From Butyricicoccus pullicaecorum (GTDB lineage Bacteria > Bacillota > Clostridia > Oscillospirales > Butyricicoccaceae), in assembly GCA_018366035.1 (NCBI GenBank), contig JAGZIW010000003.1, positions 1 through 64,000 on the forward strand: a stretch of 64,000 nt of DNA. The letters are read 5' to 3'. Within the stretch, counting starts at the first letter, position 1, and each line of letters begins with the position of its first letter. Shown here one piece after another: positions 53,834 through 63,026 of the stretch. The notes under the pieces are model-generated. The model did not search any database. It saw nothing but the letters and a program-made list of their open reading frames with translations, and was not told where the DNA came from. Both the position numbers and the translations under genes were made by a program.

Positions 53834-54985
53834 ATGGATAAATTTGATCTGCATACGAAAATATTGATCGGCGGCGATGCGATTCGGAAGATGCTTGCCG
53901 GTATGCAGAGGGTCTTTATCGTCACCGACAGGTTTATGCATGAGAGTGGTGCGGTCGGCTATTTGACCGACCAGATGCGTGAAAATGCACAGTACCAGAT
54001 ATTTTCAGAGGTCACGCCAGATCCCAATATTGATATTGTGACCGCAGGGGTTTCCAATATCCTCTATTTTCAGCCAGATGCGGTGATTGCGCTGGGCGGC
54101 GGCTCCTCAATCGATGCTGCAAAAGCCATTATGTATTTTGCAGCCCGTCAGTTTGACCTGCGCGACGTGCCCTTTATCGCCATTCCAACCACAAGCGGCA
54201 CGGGCAGTGAGGTCAGCAAGTTCGCCGTTATCACCGATCAGGCAAAGGGCGTCAAATACCCGCTCATTGATGATGCGCTCCTGCCCGATTATGCGGTGCT
54301 CGACGCAGCGCTCACCAAAACCGTTCCGCCGAAGATTACGGCAGATACTGGACTTGATGTACTGACCCATGCAATCGAAGCATATGTTTGTACAGAAGCC
54401 AATGATTTTACCGATGCTCTCGCGGAAAAGGCTGTCAAGCTTGTAGACCAGCATCTGCTCAATGCGTATCAGGAGCCGGACAACCTTAAGGCACGGCAGG
54501 GAATGCACAACGCTTCCTGTCTGGCGGGTGCGGCATTCTCAAACGCCGGTCTTGGACTGTGTCACAGCATGGCGCACGCGCTCGGTGCACGGGCGCACAT
54601 TCCGCATGGACGGGCAAATGCAATTTTGCTGCCCTATGTTATGAGCTTTAATGCGGGCTGTGAGACAACGCTTACCGATACTGCGTCGCGCTATGCACAG
54701 CTGTCCGCAGAACTTGGCATCGGTTCGTCCAGCACACGACAGAGCGCCTTGAACCTCATTCATCTGGTGCGCCGGCTGGAGGCACGTATGGGAATTCCCC
54801 AATGTCTCAAAGATGCGGGCGTGACCGAGGAGCAGCTTGAAGAAATGCTGGAACCCATGGCAGACGCCGCGCTCGCAGACCGCTGCACGGCAACCAATCC
54901 GAAGGCTGTCAGCCGAGAGGATATTATTGGGCTATATCGACAGGCATTCGTAAAGGGAACACGGATCAGCAATTTGAATCTATAA
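53834..54985 (+). CDS. eutG: Iron-dependent alcohol dehydrogenase of ethanolamine metabolism
   Basis: 383 residues. Reduces acetaldehyde to ethanol and recycles NADH in the compartment. NAD motif LGGGSSIDAAKAI, TTSGTGSEVSKFAVIT, and metal ligands in THAIEAY, CHSMAHALGA and HGRANA. Start ATG 53834 chosen; TTG 53828 is also possible behind GGGAGG. First gene of the eut operon, right after the regulated terminator. Confidence 0.92.
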   Translation: MDKFDLHTKILIGGDAIRKMLAGMQRVFIVTDRFMHESGAVGYLTDQMRENAQYQIFSEVTPDPNIDIVTAGVSNILYFQPDAVIALGGGSSIDAAKAIMYFAARQFDLRDVPFIAIPTTSGTGSEVSKFAVITDQAKGVKYPLIDDALLPDYAVLDAALTKTVPPKITADTGLDVLTHAIEAYVCTEANDFTDALAEKAVKLVDQHLLNAYQEPDNLKARQGMHNASCLAGAAFSNAGLGLCHSMAHALGARAHIPHGRANAILLPYVMSFNAGCETTLTDTASRYAQLSAELGIGSSSTRQSALNLIHLVRRLEARMGIPQCLKDAGVTEEQLEEMLEPMADAALADRCTATNPKAVSREDIIGLYRQAFVKGTRISNLNL

Positions 54986-55012
54986 TGCGTCTATGGGGAG
55001 GAACCTAATATT

Positions 55013-55363
55013 ATGATAGAACTCGATGAAAAAGCGCGCATTATACAGGAATTTGTACCGGGCAAGCAGGTGACTCTTGCGCATGTGATTGCAAGTCCGG
55101 TAGAGCAGCTTTATGGAAAGCTGGGGCTGATCGATGCGCATGGTGCAATCGGCATTTTTACCATTACGCCAAGTGAAGCTGCCATGATTGCAGCCGATGT
55201 GGCAAGCAAGGCAGCAGATGTTTCCATTGGATTTGTAGACCGCTTTAACGGCTCACTGGTCATTACCGGAGATGTTGCAGCGGTGGAGGCGGCGCTCCAT
55301 GATGTCATGGCGGTTCTCTGTGATAAAATGGGCTTTGCGTCCGCACCAATCACCAAAACCTGA
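55013..55363 (+). CDS. eutS: Microcompartment shell protein EutS
   Basis: 116 residues, a single permuted BMC domain (GKQVTLAHVIASP, LGLIDAHGAIGIFTITPSEAAMIAADVA, VSIGFVDRFNGSLVITGD). EutS hexamers are bent and help form shell edges. GGGAGG before ATG; it lies 9 bases ahead of eutP. Confidence 0.93.
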   Translation: MIELDEKARIIQEFVPGKQVTLAHVIASPVEQLYGKLGLIDAHGAIGIFTITPSEAAMIAADVASKAADVSIGFVDRFNGSLVITGDVAAVEAALHDVMAVLCDKMGFASAPITKT

Positions 55364-55371
55364 GGCAGCAT

Positions 55372-55821
55372 ATGGAAGAGAGAAAGACAAAACGAATCAT
55401 CTTGATTGGACGTTCAGGAGCAGGCAAGACAACACTCTGCCAATACTTGAATCATGAGGCAATCAAATATTATAAGACGCAAACCGTGCAGGTCATAAAT
55501 CAGACGATGATCGATACACCGGGCGAATATCTGGAGCGTACCTATATGCGCGGCGCATTGATGGTCACCTCGACAGATGCCGATCTCATTGTACTCGTGC
55601 AGGACGCAACCGAGAATGGAACCATGTTCCCGCCGGCATATACCAGTATGTTTGCCAAGCCTGCCATTGGGATTGTAACCAAGGCAGACTGTGCGAGTGC
55701 GCATCAGATTGCAGATGCAAAAAAATATCTGGAGATGGCGGGTGCACAGCGGCTGTTTGTAACCAGCAGTGTTTGCGGAACCGGCTTTGAAGCGCTTACC
55801 GAACTGCTGGGATATGAATAA
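55372..55821 (+). CDS. eutP: EutP, Ras-like GTPase/acetate kinase-like protein
   Basis: 149 residues. P-loop GRSGAGKTTL, DTPGEYLE switch and TKAD motif. EutP is linked to the compartment and in Salmonella reported to have acetate kinase activity; its role here is inferred from the operon. Confidence 0.92.
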   Translation: MEERKTKRIILIGRSGAGKTTLCQYLNHEAIKYYKTQTVQVINQTMIDTPGEYLERTYMRGALMVTSTDADLIVLVQDATENGTMFPPAYTSMFAKPAIGIVTKADCASAHQIADAKKYLEMAGAQRLFVTSSVCGTGFEALTELLGYE

Positions 55822-55851
55822 ACAGCTGTCGATTGCCACGGGGGGACATTT

Positions 55852-56433
55852 ATGAAAAAGGCATCGCTTCGCGTTGCAATTGCAGATGATGAACCAATTA
55901 CAAGAATGGATTTGCGCGAGATCCTGACGGAAAAGGGCTACGAGGTGGTCGGTGAGGCAACCGATGGCTTCGATGCCGTGGAACTTTGCAAAACGCAAAA
56001 CCCCGACCTGATCCTGATGGATATTAAGATGCCGCTGCTGGACGGTCTATCCGCGGCGCGTATCATGTTTGAAGAAAAGCTTGGCGCGGCGGTTGTGCTG
56101 CTGACGGCATACAGCGAACGTGAATTTATCGACAGCGCAAAGGAAGTCGGTGTAAGCGGGTATCTGGTCAAGCCAATCGATGAAAAATCACTGATTCCAA
56201 GTATTGAACTCGCAGTTGCACGCAACAAAGAAATGCAGAAGCTGCAAAAAGATATGGCAAAGGTAGAGGAACGGCTGGAAAGCCGCAGCATCATTGAAAA
56301 AGCAAAGGGAAAAATTATGGTGCGCAATGGTCTGTGTGAGCAGGAAGCCTATGAATTTATTCGCAAGCTGAGTCTGACCAAAAATCTCTCTATGCGCCGT
56401 GTAGCAGAAATCATTCTGCAAGCCGGAGGATAA
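55852..56433 (+). CDS. eutV: EutV, ANTAR-domain antitermination regulator
   Basis: 193 residues: receiver domain with Asp57 acceptor (LMDIKMP) and LVKPID lysine, a coiled-coil linker (LQKDMAKVEERLESR) and an ANTAR RNA-binding domain (KAKGKIMVRNGLCEQEAYEFIRKLS, RRVAEIIL). Phosphorylated EutV binds paired hexaloop hairpins and prevents termination; matching leaders lie before eutG and eutA. GGGGGA precedes the ATG. Confidence 0.95.
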   Translation: MKKASLRVAIADDEPITRMDLREILTEKGYEVVGEATDGFDAVELCKTQNPDLILMDIKMPLLDGLSAARIMFEEKLGAAVVLLTAYSEREFIDSAKEVGVSGYLVKPIDEKSLIPSIELAVARNKEMQKLQKDMAKVEERLESRSIIEKAKGKIMVRNGLCEQEAYEFIRKLSLTKNLSMRRVAEIILQAGG

Positions 56434-56434
56434 C

Positions 56435-57862
56435 ATGAGTCGCATTGTCGAGCTGTGCAAACAATATACCAGTTTAACCGATGAGGAAATCGAAATCATC
56501 ATAAGTATGGCAGTTTCTTTACAGCCCATTGCCAATTTAGAGGAGGCAGATGTCTTTGTAGACTGCCCAACGTCAGATGGTGACGCCATCGTCGTTGCAG
56601 AAGCCAAGCCGCAGAGCGTTCCCTCGTCTTATAAGAAAACCGTGGTGGGACTGCTAGCCAAACCGGAAAATGAACCAGCAGTTGCACGAACCATGAAGCT
56701 GGGCGTGACCACCAAGCAGATGAAGGCGATAACGCAGGAAAGCACACATGTGATTCAGTCGGTTGAGCCGATTTTACATGCAGGCAAGGTTATTGGTGTG
56801 CTGATTATCGAAAAACACGCAGATGAACAGCAAAGGGTGCGCGAACGGCTGCACTTCTCGGAGCAGAGTTTTGAGCGTATGGCACAAGCGATCACCCACA
56901 TGACAGACGAAAACAACTGGCTGCCGGAGTGCATTGACGAAGCGCTACTCATTGTAAACCGCGCAGGTGTTGTGACGTTTCGCAATTCCCTTGCGCATGA
57001 ACTTTACACAAAACTTGGATATGTAGATGATATCTTAGGACAAAAATACGAAAATATTCGTTTGACGGGCAGTATCCGTGCAGAATGTGATCCGCCGGAA
57101 GGATATTCGGCTGTTGAGACAATTGTAGGACAATATTCCCTGTCGATCAAGCGAATTCAAATCCAGTCGGGCGATATCGCATTTGCAATCATTATGCGGG
57201 ACATCACCTTTATGCGTGAGCAGGAAAAACAGCTGATTCTGAAATCGGTTGCCATCAAGGAGATGCATCACAGGGTCAAGAACAATCTGCAAACCATTGC
57301 AAGCCTCTTGCGCCTGCAAATTCGACGCAGCGGAAATGAAATTACACGGCGCGTACTGACGGAAAGTATGAACCGTATCCTTTCGATTGCGGCGACGCAT
57401 GAATTGCTTGCGCAGAGCGGTGTGGATCAGGTCATGATCGGTGAGGTTATTGTCAACATTAAAAACAATGCCGTCAGATATTTCGCGCCGCAGCACTTGG
57501 AGTTGTCCATCTCGCTGGAGGGCGATGACTTTAAGGTGGATTCTGACATTGCAACCTCGGTTGCACTGGTTATCAATGAACTGCTGCAAAACTCGCTTAA
57601 ATACGCATTTGTTGGACGGAAGAAAGGTCGAATCCGGATTCTGGTGACCGGCGGGGAGCTGTATTCCTGCATTGAAGTTACCGATGATGGCTGCGGCTTT
57701 GATATAAACAAAATTAACAATGACCGCCTTGGCTTGTCCATTGTACAGACGCTTGTAAAGGATAAGCTGCGCGGCAAGCTTGCCATGGATTCCAACAGCA
57801 ATGGCACCCATGTCAGCTTTGACTTCAAAAATCAAATTATGGATCTGGCTGGTGTGACGTAG
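56435..57862 (+). CDS. eutW: EutW, ethanolamine-sensing histidine kinase
   Basis: 475 residues, no membrane helix. N-terminal H_kinase_N sensor (about 1-140), a PAS-like domain (about 160-260), a HisKA_2 segment with His278/279 (EMHHRVKNNLQTIASLL) and a HATPase domain (INELLQNSLKYAF, DDGCGFD, RLGLSIV). One base separates it from eutV. Signals ethanolamine to EutV. Its stop codon is inside hairpin P1 of the eutA leader. Confidence 0.94.
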   Translation: MSRIVELCKQYTSLTDEEIEIIISMAVSLQPIANLEEADVFVDCPTSDGDAIVVAEAKPQSVPSSYKKTVVGLLAKPENEPAVARTMKLGVTTKQMKAITQESTHVIQSVEPILHAGKVIGVLIIEKHADEQQRVRERLHFSEQSFERMAQAITHMTDENNWLPECIDEALLIVNRAGVVTFRNSLAHELYTKLGYVDDILGQKYENIRLTGSIRAECDPPEGYSAVETIVGQYSLSIKRIQIQSGDIAFAIIMRDITFMREQEKQLILKSVAIKEMHHRVKNNLQTIASLLRLQIRRSGNEITRRVLTESMNRILSIAATHELLAQSGVDQVMIGEVIVNIKNNAVRYFAPQHLELSISLEGDDFKVDSDIATSVALVINELLQNSLKYAFVGRKKGRIRILVTGGELYSCIEVTDDGCGFDINKINNDRLGLSIVQTLVKDKLRGKLAMDSNSNGTHVSFDFKNQIMDLAGVT

Positions 57863-57904
57863 CACCGGAATCAGAGTGTAAATGAACCGTGCGACGCAGT
57901 TCGG
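57851..57904 (+). promoter_or_regulatory. Second EutV (ANTAR) target, before eutA
   Basis: P1: 5-bp stem GGTGT/GCACC (57851-57855, 57862-57866) with loop GACGTA. P2: CCGTGC/GTTCGG (57887-57892, 57899-57904; one mismatch) with loop GACGCA. The loops share GACG-N-A with those before eutG. P2 overlaps the terminator stem. Confidence 0.7.
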
Positions 57905-57941
57905 GAGGCAGGAATTTTCCTGCGCCCTGAACTGCGTTTTT
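57896..57941 (+). terminator. Regulated terminator in the eutA leader
   Basis: CGCAGTTC (57896-57903) pairs with GAACTGCG (57929-57936), with an inner CAGGA/CCTG stem, then T5. It shares bases with hairpin P2 upstream. Confidence 0.88.
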
Positions 57942-57967
57942 ACTTTACATGAAGAAAGGTTGGTGGC

Positions 57968-59401
57968 ATGATGCAGGAGGTCGTTCGAAGTGTTGGAATT
58001 GATATCGGCACTTCAACCACGCAGCTGGTATTCAGCCGTCTGATCGTTGAAAATCTTGCTGGAAATTATGCGGTGCCGCGTGTCAGTATCGTAGAAAAAG
58101 AGGTTGTTTACCGAAGCGATATTTACTTTACACCGCTTGTTTCCGCAAATGAAATCAATGCCGATGCGGTCAAGCAGATCGTTAAGGACGAATATGCAAA
58201 GGCAGGCATGAAGCCCGCGGATTTGCAGACTGGTGCGGTCATCATCACAGGAGAAACGGCACGCAAGCAGAACGCCAATCAGGTTTTAGAGGCACTGTCT
58301 GATCTTGCCGGCGACTTTGTGGTTGCAACCGCTGGACCGGACCTTGAAAGTGTGCTTTCTGCGCGCGGCGCGGGAACAGACAAGCTTTCGGAGGAAAACC
58401 GTACCGTAGTTGCCAATATCGATGTCGGCGGAGGCACCTCAAATATTGCCATGTTCCAAAAGGGAACGCTCAAGGGTGTCAGCTGTTTGGATATCGGCGG
58501 CCGGCTCATTAAGATACAGGACGATAAGATTACTTATATTTACCCTAAAACACAGGCAATGGCACAGAAACACGGCATTTCAATTGCAGTCGGAGACAAG
58601 GCTGATGTTTCAAAGCTCACTGCCGTGTGCGAACTGATGGCAGACCATCTGGCGCAGGCGCTGTTCCTCAAGCCACAGGACGAGGAGCACGCAGGGCTTT
58701 ATACCAATGATGGCACGCCCATTCCGTCTGAACCCGCCGTTTGCGGCGTGACATTTGCGGGCGGTGTGGCTGATTATATTTACAAACCCGCTGCGGACGA
58801 TGTATTCCGCTATGGGGATATCGGCGTATTGCTTGGGCGAGCCATACGCAGACATTCGGCATTCGGCAAGGTCACGCTGTATGAGGCCGCCGAAACGATT
58901 CGGGCTACCGTTGTCGGTGCGGGCACACACACGACAGAGGTAAGCGGCAGCACCATCACCTATGTGCGCGAAAAGCTGCCGCTCAAAAATGTGCCCATTC
59001 TCAAAGTACCCGAGGAAGATGAGACGACGCTGGAAACGCTCTCAGCTTCTATCGAAAATCAACTGCCGCTGTACAGACCAGAAGGAAAGCCGGAGCAAAT
59101 TGCAATCGCATTTACCGGCAGCGGGCGCACCAGCTTTGCAGATATTCAGGCGCTGGCAGATGCAGTGATCAAAGGGGCAAAGGAGGCGATTGATACCCCA
59201 TATCCGTTTATTATCATTGTGGAAAACGACATCGGCAAGGTGCTCGGCAATGCAGTCAAGGTCAAGCTGGAACATAAAAAGGACGTGATCTGTATTGACG
59301 GTATCCGCACATTAAGCGGCGATTACATTGATATCGGTGAACCGCTTGCAAACGGTCATGTCGTTCCCGTGGTAATCAAGACATTGATTTTCAATTCGTA
59401 A
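57968..59401 (+). CDS. eutA: EutA, ammonia-lyase reactivating factor
   Basis: 477 residues, actin-like ATPase fold (VGIDIGTSTTQLVFS, NIDVGGGTSN, GGRLI). Releases damaged cobalamin from EutBC so that the enzyme can restart. First gene after the second regulated terminator, placed directly before eutB. Confidence 0.94.
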   Translation: MMQEVVRSVGIDIGTSTTQLVFSRLIVENLAGNYAVPRVSIVEKEVVYRSDIYFTPLVSANEINADAVKQIVKDEYAKAGMKPADLQTGAVIITGETARKQNANQVLEALSDLAGDFVVATAGPDLESVLSARGAGTDKLSEENRTVVANIDVGGGTSNIAMFQKGTLKGVSCLDIGGRLIKIQDDKITYIYPKTQAMAQKHGISIAVGDKADVSKLTAVCELMADHLAQALFLKPQDEEHAGLYTNDGTPIPSEPAVCGVTFAGGVADYIYKPAADDVFRYGDIGVLLGRAIRRHSAFGKVTLYEAAETIRATVVGAGTHTTEVSGSTITYVREKLPLKNVPILKVPEEDETTLETLSASIENQLPLYRPEGKPEQIAIAFTGSGRTSFADIQALADAVIKGAKEAIDTPYPFIIIVENDIGKVLGNAVKVKLEHKKDVICIDGIRTLSGDYIDIGEPLANGHVVPVVIKTLIFNS

Positions 59402-59424
59402 AACATAACGTGAGGTGAGTGAAT

Positions 59425-60795
59425 GTGATACTGAAAACAAAGCTGTTTGGTCATACTTATGAGTTTAAGTCGCTTCGAGAGGTTATGGCTAAGGCAAATG
59501 AGGAAAAATCAGGCGACAAGCTGGCAGGTATCGCGGCTGAAGATGCGCAGGAGCGCGTTGCGGCAAAGGTAGTGCTGTCCCATATTACACTCAATGACAT
59601 TCGAAATTGTCCGGCAGTGCCATATGAGGAGGACGAGGTTACCCGTATTATTCAGGATTCTGTCAACGAAACTATTTTTAGTGAATTTAAGAACATGACG
59701 GTTGCAGAGTTCCGTGAGTGGCTGCTCGATGAGACAACCGACGGCGCAATGATTCGCCGAGCATCACGCGGTATTACCGCAGAAATCGTTGCAGCGGTAT
59801 GTAAGCTGATGAGCAACCTTGACCTCATCTATGCAGCAAAGAAGATGCGCGTTTCCGCACACTGTAATACCACCATCGGCCTGCCGGGCACGTTCTCGTC
59901 CCGTTTGCAGCCGAACCATACGACAGATGATCCGAAGGGTATCATGGCATCGGTGATGGAAGGCCTGTCCTTGGGCTGCGGCGATGCAGTCATTGGACTC
60001 AATCCGGTTGATGATTCGGTCGAGAGTGTTGCACGTATCCTCAAAAGCTTTGATGAATTTAAGAATAAATGGGAGGTTCCGACCCAGATCTGTGTTCTGG
60101 CACACGTGAGCACACAGACCGAGGCAGCAGACAAATTCAATGCACCGATTGATTTGATGTTCCAGTCGATTGCCGGCTCCCAGAAGGGCAACGAGGCATT
60201 TGGTCTGACTGCAAAAATGCTGGACGAAGGCCGTGACATGATGCTCCGCAAGGGCACCTGCACTGGTCCAAATGTCATGTACTTTGAGACCGGTCAAGGC
60301 TCTGAGCTGTCCTCTGAGGCACACAATGGCTGGGATCAGGTGACGATGGAGGCGCGCTGCTACGGCTTTGCAAAGCGCTATCAGCCGTTCCTTGTCAATA
60401 CCGTTGTCGGCTTTATTGGACCAGAATATCTGTATGATTCCAAGCAGGTAATCCGCGCAGGCTTGGAAGACCACTTTATGGGCAAGCTGACCGGTGTTCC
60501 GATGGGCTGTGACGCATGCTACACCAACCATATGAAGGCTGACCAGAATGATATCGAAAATCTGGCAACGCTGCTGGTTGCGGCGGGCTGCAACTATATT
60601 ATGGGCGTGCCGGAGGGTGACGACTGTATGCTCATGTATCAGTGCACCGGCTTCCATGAGGCTGCGGCGCTGCGTGAGGTATTTGGTCTGCGGCCAATCA
60701 AGGAATTTGATATGTGGCTCGAAAAAATGGGCTTCTCTGAAAACGGCAAGCTGACACCAAAGGCTGGCGATGCGTCCGTTTTCATGACTAAGTAA
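59425..60795 (+). CDS. eutB: Ethanolamine ammonia-lyase large subunit
   Basis: 456 residues. Splits ethanolamine to acetaldehyde and ammonia with adenosylcobalamin. Family stretches KANEEKSGDKLAGIAA, YFETGQGSELSSEAHNG, HMKADQNDIENLATLL, MGVPEGDDCMLMYQ. GTG 59425 (giving MILKTKLFG) is preferred over GTG 59419 because GAGGTG lies at proper distance. Confidence 0.96.
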   Translation: MILKTKLFGHTYEFKSLREVMAKANEEKSGDKLAGIAAEDAQERVAAKVVLSHITLNDIRNCPAVPYEEDEVTRIIQDSVNETIFSEFKNMTVAEFREWLLDETTDGAMIRRASRGITAEIVAAVCKLMSNLDLIYAAKKMRVSAHCNTTIGLPGTFSSRLQPNHTTDDPKGIMASVMEGLSLGCGDAVIGLNPVDDSVESVARILKSFDEFKNKWEVPTQICVLAHVSTQTEAADKFNAPIDLMFQSIAGSQKGNEAFGLTAKMLDEGRDMMLRKGTCTGPNVMYFETGQGSELSSEAHNGWDQVTMEARCYGFAKRYQPFLVNTVVGFIGPEYLYDSKQVIRAGLEDHFMGKLTGVPMGCDACYTNHMKADQNDIENLATLLVAAGCNYIMGVPEGDDCMLMYQCTGFHEAAALREVFGLRPIKEFDMWLEKMGFSENGKLTPKAGDASVFMTK

Positions 60796-60810
60796 GGAGG
60801 TGCAGACAGT

Positions 60811-61710
60811 ATGGATCAGAAGGATTTGAAGGCGATTATTGAGCAGGTACTTACTGAAATGAATATTTCGGGTGAAGGAGCAGCCGCTGCTGCACCCGCT
60901 GTGCAGGCAGCTGTCAGCCAGATGACAGGCGCAGCTGTGGAGCAGGGCTGTATTCCAGATGTCACAGAGGTGGACATTCGCAAGCAGTACCTTGTAAAGA
61001 ATCCAGAGCATGGCGAAGAATATGCAGAGCTCAAGGCAAATGCACCCTGCCGGTTGGGAATTGGCAAGGCAGGTGCACGCTATAAGACAGATCCGCAGCT
61101 TCAGTTCCGCGCAGCACATTCGGCTGCCCAAGATGCGGTGTTCAATGATGTTGACCATGACTTCATCGAAAAGGAATTGGGACTCTTTATTGTACAGACC
61201 CAGTGCGACAGCAAGGATACTTACCTGACCCGTCCAGACCTTGGCCGCAAGCTCAGTCCAGAGGCTGTTGCAGAGCTGAAGGAAAAATGCAAGAAGAATC
61301 CAACTGTACAGATCTATGTTGCAGATGGTCTGTCGGGTGCAGCTGTTGCAGCCAATATCCCTGATTTGCTGCCCTCTATTTTACAGGGTCTGCAAAGCTA
61401 CCATATTGAGACCGGAACACCATTCTTTGTAAAGTATGGCCGTGTCGGTGTTATGGACGAGATTTCTGAGCTTTTGGGTGCAGATATTACCTGTACACTC
61501 ATCGGTGAGCGCCCGGGCCTTATTACAGCAGAATCCATGTCTGCGTATATCGCCTACAAGGCGACCGTTGGAATGCCGGAGGCACGTCGTACCGTTGTCT
61601 CGAATATTCACAGAAATGGCACGATTCCATCTGAGGCAGGCGCACATATCGCAGAAATTATTAAGATCATGCTGGAAAAGAAGGCCAGCGGCACAGACCT
61701 GAAACTGTAA
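60811..61710 (+). CDS. eutC: Ethanolamine ammonia-lyase small subunit
   Basis: 299 residues: an N-terminal helix (about 1-25) that could target the enzyme to the shell, an Ala-rich linker, then the cobalamin-binding subunit (RLGIGKAGARYKTD, FRAAHSAAQDAVFNDV, VADGLSGAAV, IGERPGL). Partner of EutB, 15 bases downstream. Confidence 0.96.
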   Translation: MDQKDLKAIIEQVLTEMNISGEGAAAAAPAVQAAVSQMTGAAVEQGCIPDVTEVDIRKQYLVKNPEHGEEYAELKANAPCRLGIGKAGARYKTDPQLQFRAAHSAAQDAVFNDVDHDFIEKELGLFIVQTQCDSKDTYLTRPDLGRKLSPEAVAELKEKCKKNPTVQIYVADGLSGAAVAANIPDLLPSILQGLQSYHIETGTPFFVKYGRVGVMDEISELLGADITCTLIGERPGLITAESMSAYIAYKATVGMPEARRTVVSNIHRNGTIPSEAGAHIAEIIKIMLEKKASGTDLKL

Positions 61711-61726
61711 TAGGGAGGAAACGAAC

Positions 61727-62380
61727 ATGAAAAGAGATCCCGTAAAGGCAAGCGTGCTGTCATCTAAGATCATTCCAAACGTTTCGCCGGATCTTGCAAA
61801 GCAGCTGGGGCTGGCACCTGACCAAAAATCACTCGCACTGCTGACCACAGACTGTGATGATGTCGGATATACAGCGGTTGATGAAGCGACAAAGAAGGCG
61901 GACGTGAAAGTCGTTTATGCAAAGAGCTTTTATGCCGGCGCAGCAAATGCAAATACCAAGCTCGCAGGTGAGTTTATCGGTATTTTGGCAGGCCCAAATC
62001 CGGCAGAGGTCAAGGCTGGCTTACAGGCGGCTGTCGACATGGTGGAAAATGTCGCACACTTCATTTCTGCAAATGAGGACGACAGCATTGTTTATTATGC
62101 ACAGTGTATTTCCCGTACCGGCTCCTATCTGTCTGAGGGCGCGGGCATTGCAGAGGGAGAAGCCCTCGCTTACCTCATTGCACCGCCGCTGGAGGCAATG
62201 TACGGTGTCGATGCAGCGCTCAAGGCAGCTGATGTCAGCATGTGTGTTCTGTATGCACCGCCATCTGAAACCAACTTTGGCGGCGCGCTGCTGACTGGCA
62301 GTCAGTCTGCCTGCAAGTCTGCTTGTGAGGCGTTTGCTTCCGCAGTTGAATTTGTTGCAGATAATCCAAGAGCGGAGTAA
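61727..62380 (+). CDS. eutL: Microcompartment shell protein EutL
   Basis: 217 residues, two permuted BMC domains in tandem, forming trimers with a gated central pore (LLTTDCDDVGYTAVDEATKKA, AGPNPAEVKAGL, PPSETNFGGALLTGSQSACKSA). Confidence 0.95.
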   Translation: MKRDPVKASVLSSKIIPNVSPDLAKQLGLAPDQKSLALLTTDCDDVGYTAVDEATKKADVKVVYAKSFYAGAANANTKLAGEFIGILAGPNPAEVKAGLQAAVDMVENVAHFISANEDDSIVYYAQCISRTGSYLSEGAGIAEGEALAYLIAPPLEAMYGVDAALKAADVSMCVLYAPPSETNFGGALLTGSQSACKSACEAFASAVEFVADNPRAE

Positions 62381-62435
62381 TCTCTGATTTTCGTGTGGGA
62401 ATGAGCATCTCACACAAGGAAATGGAGGGATTCTC

Positions 62436-63023
62436 ATGTATGCTCTGGGTATGATTGAAACCCGTGGTTTGATCGGCTCGATTGAAGCAGCCGATGCCAT
62501 GCTCAAAGCAGCGAATGTAACCCTTATGAATAAAACGCAGGTCGGCGGCGGTCTTGTTACTGTTATGGTGCGCGGCGATGTCGGCGCAGTGAAGGCGGCA
62601 GTAGATGCGGGCGCAGCGGCGGCAGAGCGCGTGGGCGAACTGTTATCCGTGCATGTGATCCCGCGTCCGGCCGCGGACGTGGAAAGGATCTTAGAAAAGC
62701 CTGAGCGGGCAAAGGTTCCCATATCTCAGCAGGCATCAGCCGAGGAACAGGCGTCTGTAAATACGGCAGCTTCGGAAAATCTGCCGGCAGACGATGCACC
62801 GCCGCTTGAGGATATAGAACCTGAGGAGGGAGCAGGTGAGGAGGAAACATTCCACTTTGACCTGTCCTCACTCACATCTGACGACCTGCGGAAAATGACC
62901 GTTTCCAAGCTGCGTGCGGTTGCACGCAAGCTGGAAACCGGAATGTCGCGTAAGGAAATTCGTTTTGCGAAGAAAGAAGAACTGATCGCGCGGATCGAAG
63001 CGGTACGCGAACAGGAGGAATAA
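62436..63023 (+). CDS. BMC shell protein with C-terminal nucleic-acid-binding-like domain (EutK-like)
   Basis: 195 residues. A standard BMC domain at 1-92 (ALGMIETRGLIGSIEAADAML, TQVGGGLVTVMVRGDVGAV), an acidic Ala/Glu/Pro linker (about 93-142), then a basic helical domain (LRKMTVSKLRAVARKL, KKEELIARIEA) resembling Rho_N/SAP folds. EutK of enterics also joins a BMC domain to a C-terminal helix-turn-helix. Here the tail looks different, so the name is by analogy. Confidence 0.8.
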   Translation: MYALGMIETRGLIGSIEAADAMLKAANVTLMNKTQVGGGLVTVMVRGDVGAVKAAVDAGAAAAERVGELLSVHVIPRPAADVERILEKPERAKVPISQQASAEEQASVNTAASENLPADDAPPLEDIEPEEGAGEEETFHFDLSSLTSDDLRKMTVSKLRAVARKLETGMSRKEIRFAKKEELIARIEAVREQEE

Positions 63024-63026
63024 TCT

